A DNA stretch of 64,000 bases. Source: Parvicella sp964387945 (GTDB lineage Bacteria > Bacteroidota > Bacteroidia > Flavobacteriales_D > Parvicellaceae). The notes below the pieces were generated by a model. It did not search any database, was not told the origin of the DNA, and saw only the letters and a list, made by a program, of their open reading frames with translations. The stretch lies in contig CAYLYX010000005.1 in assembly GCA_964387945.1 (NCBI GenBank), forward strand, positions 213,432-277,431, given 5' to 3'. This document shows positions 33,425-40,548 of the stretch, in pieces. Made by a program: the position numbers and the translations under genes. Position 1 is the first letter of the stretch. Every line of letters starts with the position of its first letter.

Positions 33425-35395
33425 TTATCTTCTGAGTAAAACTGTTCCTTTATTATTTCCTTCAAAACTAATGGTGTTTCCATGAATGTCCGTTCCTTCC
33501 ATGGTCCAGACATACGTTCCTGCAGGCTGTTCTTGATCATTAGACTTACCATCCCAACCTGTAGTTTGCATTTCATTCACATCCATCGACTCAAAAATCA
33601 AATCTCCCCACCTGTTGTAAAGTTTGAAATGAATGGTTTCAATTCCATTCCCGTAAACCAATAGTTTATCGTTGCTTCCATCTGCATTGGGACTAAACAT
33701 ATTCGGGACAAAAACAATAATTGACTCATCAATAAAGACATTGACCGTACCCACTCTAAAGCACCCATTATCCTGTTCAATAGTTACTTCGTACAAGGTG
33801 TCATTTTGAGGTGAAACAGTTATTGTTTGCGTGGTTTCTCCTGTATTCCATTCGTAAGACACTCCTGACTCAGCCTCAAGGTCAATGGAATTGCCGAGGT
33901 AAATAGTTGTATCATCATAAAGATTGAAATAAACATATTCTGGACTAAAAGAAATGGTATCTGAAAACTCACAATCGTTGCCATCAGTAGCAGTAACATA
34001 GTAATCACCGAATTGTGTTATCTCCAAGGTAGCTCCTGTCGATGCATCCGACCATTCATACGAATCAAACGTAAACTGACTGCCTGCATCCAAGACTACT
34101 GTATCTCCTATACAAAATTCAATATCGGCTCCCAAGTCAAGTGGCGATACCGGGTGATTGAATATTTCAATTGAATCTGTTGTCTGGCATCCGTCTGTAT
34201 TCGTCAACATACAATAATAAATCCCTGGATTTGAGACACTTTCAATGGAGCTTTGCTGACCTGTATTCCACAGGTATTGGGTTAATCCAGCATTTTGATT
34301 GGAAGCATCCAACCCAAGCAAAGTTCCTGGACAAATGGTGGTATCATTGCCCAAATTCACAACTGGAGCTTGAATTAATGTATAATTGAGTGAGTCATAA
34401 CTAATACAACCTTCTGGTGTTTCTACGGTGACGTAAATATCTACGGTAGAACCCGAAGGGGTATAAGAAAACTCATTCAGTGTTGTGGTATCTACATGGT
34501 TAGAAAGGCTTCCTTCTGCCCAGTAATAGGTTCCACCATCAGCCACATCAAACTCCTGTAAACTTCCCATACACGGGTTGTTCGTCAATTGAAGTTGTGG
34601 GTTTATGGATGAAACCATCGTAACATCTACCGTACTCGACTGGTTAGTAAAACACCCAGGCAACGAACCAAACTCTAGAGTATAAAGCCCGCCAGTATTT
34701 CCAAAGAAAGTTGTATTTGGATCTTGTGCATTCAGGAAACCTCCAGTTCCACCACTCAGAATACTCCACTCACCACTTCCTACTCCTGATAATTGTAAGG
34801 AATCGTCACAACCCACGGCATTTGCCGCTCCTGCATCAATAGAACCGTACTCCCATTTGAACCTAAACTTAAAGGAGAAGCAACCAACTGAATATTCTCC
34901 TTCGTGCCACTCACAATAGGATGAGTCTCTGATCACGATACTGGGATATGTACCTCCAGAACCTATGTAAGGATTGTGGTTTTGTCTATCATCATCGCTC
35001 TGAGCTCCTAAAAAACAACTACCGTAAGAGCATCGATCGGGCCCAGTTCCACCATCACAATCGTCTTCCCAAAAATCAATGCGGATATCTAGTAGTGTTG
35101 CAGTAGTATTCAATTGTTGCTCATAATAAGTGTTCAGCGCTGCTCCTTGAGATATTGGCTGGTAGATGTTCGGAAGGTCATTATCCGTAAAGTGACAATC
35201 TCCTAATTGCCATGTCCCTCCCATCGTGTTATCGCGGTACCATAGTTTCCAAGTCGACTCTTCATCCGACCCATTTCCATCGTCACAACTGTGCTGCACG
35301 AACTCCAAAATTTCAAACTCGTAATTGATCGGAGCCTGACTCCAGCCAATCAATCCTAAACAGAGAAATGAAAATAACAGTAGACTTTTTTTCAT
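33425..35395 (-). CDS. secreted protein with T9SS type B (CHU_C, gliding-associated) sorting domain
   Basis: A signal peptide precedes a novel N-terminal domain of about 190 residues with conserved Cys and acidic motifs (CDDGNGSDEESTWKLWYRD, GPDRCSYGSC). A shared linker domain (GSGEWSILSGGTGG) is followed by PKD/Ig-like domains with the pattern DLGADIEFCIGDTVVLDAG. The C terminus is a CHU_C domain (FVPNMFSPNADGSNDKLLVY, LYNRWGDLIF, PAGTYVWTMEG). Type B substrates usually need a dedicated SprF-like partner, which here is the PorP-OmpA fusion encoded nine bases downstream. Its N-terminal half is paralogous to the protein encoded immediately upstream. Confidence 0.9.
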   Translation of the reverse strand: MKKSLLLFSFLCLGLIGWSQAPINYEFEILEFVQHSCDDGNGSDEESTWKLWYRDNTMGGTWQLGDCHFTDNDLPNIYQPISQGAALNTYYEQQLNTTATLLDIRIDFWEDDCDGGTGPDRCSYGSCFLGAQSDDDRQNHNPYIGSGGTYPSIVIRDSSYCEWHEGEYSVGCFSFKFRFKWEYGSIDAGAANAVGCDDSLQLSGVGSGEWSILSGGTGGFLNAQDPNTTFFGNTGGLYTLEFGSLPGCFTNQSSTVDVTMVSSINPQLQLTNNPCMGSLQEFDVADGGTYYWAEGSLSNHVDTTTLNEFSYTPSGSTVDIYVTVETPEGCISYDSLNYTLIQAPVVNLGNDTTICPGTLLGLDASNQNAGLTQYLWNTGQQSSIESVSNPGIYYCMLTNTDGCQTTDSIEIFNHPVSPLDLGADIEFCIGDTVVLDAGSQFTFDSYEWSDASTGATLEITQFGDYYVTATDGNDCEFSDTISFSPEYVYFNLYDDTTIYLGNSIDLEAESGVSYEWNTGETTQTITVSPQNDTLYEVTIEQDNGCFRVGTVNVFIDESIIVFVPNMFSPNADGSNDKLLVYGNGIETIHFKLYNRWGDLIFESMDVNEMQTTGWDGKSNDQEQPAGTYVWTMEGTDIHGNTISFEGNNKGTVLLRR

Positions 35396-35396
35396 C

Positions 35397-36839
35397 TTAC
35401 TTTATGATTTCTAATTTGTGAATTGAAGATTTACCTTCTTCATTGAATATTCTTAAAAAATAGGTTCCTGACACCAAACCGTCCAGATAAATAGCGCCAT
35501 AAACCTGTCCTGATTTCACCAGTCGCCCTAGTTTGTCACGTAATTCGTAAGTTACATCGCTTACATCCCCATCAATATAGAGAACATCTTGAGCAGGGTT
35601 AGGATAAACAGCGAAGTCGTTTTGTAACTCCGAAACACCAATGTTGTTTAGGATATAAGTATCTGATGCTTCACAACCTTCTGCATTAGCCACCTCAATG
35701 GTATAAGAACCGTTCTGAGTGGGTGTATAAGAAGATGTTGTAGCACCCCCAATCGGACTTCCATTATAGTACCACTGGTTAAATGGATAAGAGGTAGTCG
35801 TTGCTAAAACACCGTTGTTGAGTTCAATCACCGGTGCAGGAGCTGCTAACACTTCAAACTCAACAGAATCCACACCTGAGCAACTGGTATTCGATCCATC
35901 TACATATACTACGGAGTCGCCTAATTGTAAGGTATATACAAATTCTCCTGTAGCATTTGACGTCTCAAGATTTGACCAACTGTTCACATAAAAATCATAA
36001 GATGTGGCGTTGAAAGCATCAAAAGTCACCTCATATCCCTCACAATATTTGGTCACGCTACTCGTGATCTGAGGTGCGGGTAGATTATACACATAAACTG
36101 TAACCGTATCAGGCGTATAAGCGGTGAGACAACCTGGAAGCGTACTCCATAATAACTCGTAGGTCTCTCCTACCATACCGCTAAAGCCAGATGTTGGGTT
36201 TTGATTGTTATTCAAACCTCCTCCTGTACCAGAGTAAATCGACCATTGTCCGCTTCCTTCGGCATCGAGATTCACGCTTCCCGTTCCACAAACCGATTGA
36301 GAAGGGCCACCACTAAAGTCGGTGTATTCCCATTTTACTCTCACCTCAACACCAAAATCACCAGCCGTGTAAGAATAGTTCGTCCAAGCACATTGAGCAC
36401 CATCGAAAATATCAATTGCCGGGTAGGTTCCAAAATCTCCCACCAAAGGTGACCATAGTCCGTGGCAATCGTCTCCACCATCGTAGGAGCATCTGTCTGG
36501 TGAACCAGGGGAATTAGAAATATTGTCATCTTCCCAAGCTTCAAACTTTAATTCAATTTGGGTAGCAGCTGAACCGTTTACGTTCAATAACACCTCATCT
36601 CCTCCAGAAGGAACGTGCGTATAAACCGCATTGCCATCAGACGAATGACATTGTCCTCCCACCCAAGAAGGGCTAGTGTCGTCTCTTCCCCACAATTTCC
36701 AAGTGGGTTCTTCATCGTCTCCAAAACCGTCATCACATCCTGTAATGCTAAAGGAGACAATCTCTACTTTGTAATTAATTAATTGGGAAAAGCTAACTAA
36801 TCCAAGCGATAAGAGCATGAGTGTGGAAAGAATTCTCAT
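35397..36839 (-). CDS. secreted protein with T9SS type A sorting domain, paralogue of the next gene
   Basis: The product has 480 residues. After a signal peptide (RILSTLMLLSLGLVSFS) it shares its first roughly 260 residues with the following gene (CDDGFGDDEEPTWKLWGRD, WEDDNISNSPGSPDRCSYDG, GSGQWSIYSGTGG). The C-terminal 75 residues are instead a type A sorting domain (FAVYPNPAQDVLYIDG ... GLVSGTYFLRIF). It is first in the operon, with one base before the next start. A TAtcTTaG element on the minus strand (36860-36867) lies close upstream. The passenger domain is not a family I know. Conserved Cys pairs suggest disulfides. Confidence 0.88.
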   Translation of the reverse strand: MRILSTLMLLSLGLVSFSQLINYKVEIVSFSITGCDDGFGDDEEPTWKLWGRDDTSPSWVGGQCHSSDGNAVYTHVPSGGDEVLLNVNGSAATQIELKFEAWEDDNISNSPGSPDRCSYDGGDDCHGLWSPLVGDFGTYPAIDIFDGAQCAWTNYSYTAGDFGVEVRVKWEYTDFSGGPSQSVCGTGSVNLDAEGSGQWSIYSGTGGGLNNNQNPTSGFSGMVGETYELLWSTLPGCLTAYTPDTVTVYVYNLPAPQITSSVTKYCEGYEVTFDAFNATSYDFYVNSWSNLETSNATGEFVYTLQLGDSVVYVDGSNTSCSGVDSVEFEVLAAPAPVIELNNGVLATTTSYPFNQWYYNGSPIGGATTSSYTPTQNGSYTIEVANAEGCEASDTYILNNIGVSELQNDFAVYPNPAQDVLYIDGDVSDVTYELRDKLGRLVKSGQVYGAIYLDGLVSGTYFLRIFNEEGKSSIHKLEIIK

Positions 36840-36940
36840 AGGCTATAAATTTAAGTTTGCTAAGATATTTCAAGTTGCGTTACCATTTTAAATAACGCTG
36901 TAAATAAAGTGTTAAACTTAAGAAAAATTGAACTATATTA

Positions 36941-36985
36941 AAAATCCTTGTCCATCCCGATAGTTATCGGGACGTCAAGGATTTT
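36941..36985 (-). terminator. terminator behind fadE
   Basis: A 10-bp outer stem (AAAATCCTTG/CAAGGATTTT) and an 8-bp inner stem (TCCCGATA/TATCGGGA, loop GT) form a strong hairpin. On the minus strand it is followed by T residues. Confidence 0.85.
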
Positions 36986-37021
36986 TTACACACGATATAT
37001 TGATTTAATTCAGACTGCCTA

Positions 37022-38821
37022 TTAGTAGCAGTACGAACCTTTCTCAATCAGTTTTAAAGCTACTCTTTGTCTCGCTTCTTTTGAATTAAATGGCTCGTGC
37101 TTCGTAAAACGCTTCAAGCCCATCATCATCATTCTTAATTCGTCTCCTTCTACAAATGCATTCAGTGCATCTTTTCCTGCCTTATTGATCAAATCACACA
37201 TGTCATAGATCAGTACACGCATCATATCCAGCTGCTCTGCACAAGCTTCCTCTCCTCTTAAAGAAACCATTTTTTCAACTCTCAATTGTGTTGATTCTGC
37301 CACATAAATCCAAGTAGCAATATCTGCAATATTCATCACAATCTCTTGCTCTTTAACTAGTTTTTCCTGAATTTTCTGAGCTGCAGTTCCTGCAATCATC
37401 AACAATGCTTTTTTGAAGTTCTTGATGTATTTTTTCTCTGCAGCAAAAAGTGTTTCATCCGGAGCTCCAAAGTCAGGAATACTCATCAACTCATTTCCAA
37501 CCGCCATTGCTGGTCCGATTAGATCCAACTCACCTTTCATTGCCTTTCTAAGAATCATGCTTACAGTCAACATTCTGTTGATTTCATTTGTCCCTTCAAA
37601 AATTCGGTTGATTCTAGCATCACGATAAGCTCTTTCGATATTTGTTTCAGCTGAATACCCCATTCCTCCGTGAATCTGAACACCTTCATCCACCACGTAA
37701 TCCAAGGTATCTGAACCATAAACTTTAAGGATAGCACATTCAGGAGCAAACTGCTCAATTCCTTTTAACGTAGCTTCTGCCTTATCCATCCCTCCTTCGA
37801 TCAATGACTGGATAGCTTCATCAATGTTAGCACCCGCTCTGTAAGTTGCAGATTCTGTAGCAAACGTTCGGATACACTGTTCTGCTAACTTATGACGAAT
37901 TGCTCCGTACTTAGAAATCGGTCTACCAAATTGCTCTCTTTCGTTGGCGTATTTCACAGATTCTGAAACCGACTCTTTTGCTCCTCCCATTACACCTGCT
38001 CCTAACTTAATACGACCGATGTTTAGAATGTTAACCGCAATTTTAAACCCTTTACCTCTTTCGTACAATTGATTTTCCTTAGGAATCTTCACATCGTTAA
38101 AGAAAACTTGTCTGGTTGAGGATCCTTTAATTCCCATTTTCTTCTCTTCAGCATTAAGCGTAACTCCTTCTGTATTTGCCTCTACGATAAAAGCAGTAAG
38201 ATTCTCATCGTCATCAATTTTAGCAAACACCGTCAACACATCTGCAAATCCAGCATTGGTGATCCACATTTTCTGACCATTAATGATCCAGTGATTTCCA
38301 TCTTCGGACAACTTCGCTGTTGTTTTACCACTATTCGCATCAGAACCAGCGGATGGCTCTGTTAAACAATAAGAGGCTTTCCACTCTCCTGTTGCTAGTT
38401 TAGGAATGTACTTTTTCTTTTGTTCCTCATTTCCGTAATACAAAATAGGCAACGTTCCAATTCCTGTATGAGCACCATAGGCTACTGAAAATGAATGTCC
38501 GGGTCCAAGTGCTTCAGTCGCAAGAAGTGAAGTTGGGAAATCTACTCCCATTCCACCAAGATCTTCTGGCACGGATAACCCAAGCAAACCTAACTCACCT
38601 GCTTTTTCAACCAATCTTGGCATCAATTCTGGGTCCTTCATGCTGTCAATTGCATCTAAATGCGGGTGAACTTCTGTTTTTAGAAAATCCTTACACATTT
38701 GTGCAATCATTCGCTGCTCTTCCGTCCATTGCTCCGGGATAAATATTTCATGAGCTTCTGTATCTCTGATGATAAACTCACCTCCTTTAATTGCCGACTT
38801 TTTTTCTGTTTCTGTTGACAT
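37022..38821 (-). CDS. fadE: acyl-CoA dehydrogenase (FadE of a fadNAE-type operon)
   Basis: This 599-residue flavoenzyme catalyses the first step of beta-oxidation, acyl-CoA to trans-2-enoyl-CoA. Signatures are CLTEPSAGSDANSGKT and WIINGQKMWITNAGFAD (substrate and FAD contacts), QIHGGMGYSAETNIERAYRD, and the catalytic glutamate in RIFEGTNEI. A C-terminal extension of about 170 residues, as in Bacillus FadE and VLCAD-type enzymes, explains the length. The ATG at 38821 (MSTETEKKSAI) is chosen. The frame open to 38887 runs through the repeat unit in the spacer. It is the last gene of the fad operon, with a terminator at 36941-36985. Confidence 0.94.
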   Translation of the reverse strand: MSTETEKKSAIKGGEFIIRDTEAHEIFIPEQWTEEQRMIAQMCKDFLKTEVHPHLDAIDSMKDPELMPRLVEKAGELGLLGLSVPEDLGGMGVDFPTSLLATEALGPGHSFSVAYGAHTGIGTLPILYYGNEEQKKKYIPKLATGEWKASYCLTEPSAGSDANSGKTTAKLSEDGNHWIINGQKMWITNAGFADVLTVFAKIDDDENLTAFIVEANTEGVTLNAEEKKMGIKGSSTRQVFFNDVKIPKENQLYERGKGFKIAVNILNIGRIKLGAGVMGGAKESVSESVKYANEREQFGRPISKYGAIRHKLAEQCIRTFATESATYRAGANIDEAIQSLIEGGMDKAEATLKGIEQFAPECAILKVYGSDTLDYVVDEGVQIHGGMGYSAETNIERAYRDARINRIFEGTNEINRMLTVSMILRKAMKGELDLIGPAMAVGNELMSIPDFGAPDETLFAAEKKYIKNFKKALLMIAGTAAQKIQEKLVKEQEIVMNIADIATWIYVAESTQLRVEKMVSLRGEEACAEQLDMMRVLIYDMCDLINKAGKDALNAFVEGDELRMMMMGLKRFTKHEPFNSKEARQRVALKLIEKGSYCY

Positions 38822-38836
38822 AATTATTATTTTTAA

Positions 38837-38867
38837 GACTTTTGATTCTTGACGTTTGATGCTAGAC
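38837..38867 (+). repeat. 31-nt heptad repeat unit A
   Basis: The unit reads GACTTTT GATTCTT GACGTTT GATGCTA GAC on the plus strand: four heptads plus GAC. Its last base touches the stop codon of the four-helix-bundle gene. It is the left arm of an inverted pair with unit B. Confidence 0.8.
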
Positions 38868-39221
38868 TTACTTTCTAAGCTTATCAATCAAACCTCGAAT
38901 CATTTTTTGGTTATTATTTAGTTTAGTATAAAATTCTGTGATTGTTTTAAATTCAATATCAAACAACTCCTGACTTAATTCTACTTGAGTTTGTAATTCA
39001 AACGAAGAACCTAAAGCTATCTCCAAAAACCGACAAAACTCTTTATCAGAACTTCGACTAGTTCCTTCTGCAATATTCGAAGGAACGGATACTGAACATC
39101 TTCTGATCTGACTAATTAATCCATAATCTTCCTTTTTAGGAAGGCGAGCTGAATAATCGTAAGCCAATTTCGCTAACTCGAAACTATCCTTCCAAATATT
39201 TAACTCCTTGTAATTATGCAT
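38868..39221 (-). CDS. four-helix-bundle protein (23S rRNA intervening-sequence / Avd-like family)
   Basis: The product has 117 residues with the family signature: YKELNIWKDSFELAKLAYDY at the N terminus, LISQIRRCSVSVPSNIAEG in helix two, and FLEIALGSSFELQTQ in helix three. The fold is a pentameric-type four-helix bundle known from 23S rRNA intervening-sequence proteins and from the Avd accessory protein of diversity-generating retroelements. No reverse transcriptase or rRNA lies nearby, so its role is unknown. Basic residues suggest nucleic-acid binding. It sits between fadA and fadE on the same strand and is bracketed by inverted 31-nt heptad units, as if inserted into the operon as a cassette. 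Confidence 0.92.
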   Translation of the reverse strand: MHNYKELNIWKDSFELAKLAYDYSARLPKKEDYGLISQIRRCSVSVPSNIAEGTSRSSDKEFCRFLEIALGSSFELQTQVELSQELFDIEFKTITEFYTKLNNNQKMIRGLIDKLRK

Positions 39222-39231
39222 ATCAATAAAT

Positions 39232-39262
39232 GTCTAGCGTCTTTAATCTAAAGTCAAGCGTC
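39232..39262 (-). repeat. 31-nt heptad repeat unit B
   Basis: On the minus strand it reads GACGCTT GACTTTA GATTAAA GACGCTA GAC. It has the same length and period as unit A in opposite orientation. Together they flank the four-helix-bundle gene. Confidence 0.8.
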
Positions 39263-39269
39263 CTAATAA

Positions 39270-40445
39270 TTACAACAATTCAAAAATCCCTGCTGCACCT
39301 TGTCCTGTTCCGACACACATAGAAACAATTCCGTGCTTTTGGTCTCTTTTCTTCATTTCGTTTAACAGTTGAACTGTCAATTTTGCTCCAGTACATCCCA
39401 ACGGGTGACCCAGCGCAATTGCGCCACCATTCACATTTACTAAATCTGGATTGATTCCCAGCTCTCGAACACAAGCAACTGCTTGCGAAGCAAAAGCTTC
39501 ATTAATCTCAAATTGTTCAATCTGATCTAACGTCATCCCCGCTTTTTTCAACGCTTTTGGTATCGCATACATGGGTCCCATACCCATCACCTTTGGTTCA
39601 AGTCCTACTACACTATAGTTAACCAACCTTGCAATTGGTTCTACCCCCAGCTCTTTTACCATTTCTTCAGACATCACCATCACAAAGGCTGCACCATCCG
39701 AAGTTTGAGAAGAGTTACCTGCAGTTACAGATCCTCCCTGAGCAAAAACAGGTCTTAGTTTTGCAAGACCTTCTACTGTAGAAGCTCTTGGTCCTTCATC
39801 TGTATCAACCACGTATTCTCTTTCTTGTCTTTTTTCGTTCTCATCCAGATAGACTTCTTTTACTGTAATGGGGACAATGTCTTCTTTGAATCTTCCTGAC
39901 TCAATGGCTGCAATCGCCTTTGATTGTGAACCAACTGCAAATTCATCTTGTTGCGTTCTAGAAACATTATAACGCTTGGCTACTTCTTCTGCAGTCAATC
40001 CCATTCCCCAGTACCAATCCGGGTGTTCTTTACCAACTTTTGAGTTGGGAACAATTCTCCAACCTCCAAACGGCATTCCCGACATTACTTCTACTCCTCC
40101 GGCTACAATACAATCTGCCATACCCGATTGGATTTGCGAAGCCGCAATGGCTATTGTTTGCAAACCAGATGAACAGTACCTGTTTACTGTCATTCCAGGA
40201 ACGTTCTCTGTATTCAACCCCATTAAAGAGATCATTCGACCAATGTTTAGTCCTTGTTCTGCTTCAGGTGTAGCATTCCCTACTATCACATCGTCAATTC
40301 TGTTGGGATCCAAGTTTGGAAAATCCTTCATTAAGTGTTTGACAACGTCTGCAGCCAAGTCGTCTGGTCTTGTAAACCTGAACAGTCCCCGAGGTGCTTT
40401 ACCCACTGCTGTTCTATATCCTGCTACTATATATGCTGTTTTCAT
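39270..40445 (-). CDS. fadA: acetyl-CoA C-acyltransferase (3-ketoacyl-CoA thiolase)
   Basis: This thiolase catalyses the last step of beta-oxidation. The active-site residues are Cys91 in NRYCSSGLQ, His347 in ALGHPLGCTGA and Cys377 in MCVGTGQGA. NEAFASQ and GGAIALG are the other family blocks. The 391 residues match the usual length. The gene stands between fadN (104 bases upstream, spacer with repeat units C1 and C2) and the inserted four-helix-bundle gene. The order fadN-fadA-fadE corresponds to the Bacillus subtilis operon. Confidence 0.95.
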   Translation of the reverse strand: MKTAYIVAGYRTAVGKAPRGLFRFTRPDDLAADVVKHLMKDFPNLDPNRIDDVIVGNATPEAEQGLNIGRMISLMGLNTENVPGMTVNRYCSSGLQTIAIAASQIQSGMADCIVAGGVEVMSGMPFGGWRIVPNSKVGKEHPDWYWGMGLTAEEVAKRYNVSRTQQDEFAVGSQSKAIAAIESGRFKEDIVPITVKEVYLDENEKRQEREYVVDTDEGPRASTVEGLAKLRPVFAQGGSVTAGNSSQTSDGAAFVMVMSEEMVKELGVEPIARLVNYSVVGLEPKVMGMGPMYAIPKALKKAGMTLDQIEQFEINEAFASQAVACVRELGINPDLVNVNGGAIALGHPLGCTGAKLTVQLLNEMKKRDQKHGIVSMCVGTGQGAAGIFELL

Positions 40446-40460
40446 AATTTTTCTTTTTGG

Positions 40461-40491
40461 GACGCTAGACTTTTGATTTTTGACACTAGAC
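40461..40491 (+). repeat. 31-nt heptad repeat unit C1
   Basis: The unit reads GACGCTA GACTTTT GATTTTT GACACTA GAC: four heptads plus GAC. It is inverted relative to C2, with a 21-base spacer and no gene between. Confidence 0.8.
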
Positions 40492-40512
40492 CCATTCTAA
40501 CTAAAACGTCTG

Positions 40513-40543
40513 GTCTAAAATCTATTGTCAAGCGTCAAACGTC
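40513..40543 (-). repeat. 31-nt heptad repeat unit C2
   Basis: On the minus strand it reads GACGTTT GACGCTT GACAATA GATTTTA GAC. It forms an inverted pair with C1 in the fadN-fadA spacer. Confidence 0.8.
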
Positions 40544-40548
40544 ATAAA

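Noticed and set aside
38868..39221. Diversity-generating retroelement (Avd-like protein)
   Set aside because: The fold matches Avd, but no reverse transcriptase, template repeat or adenine-variable target is found on either strand near it.
38868..39221. 23S rRNA intervening sequence
   Set aside because: The family is named after it, but the flanks are fadA and fadE, not ribosomal RNA.
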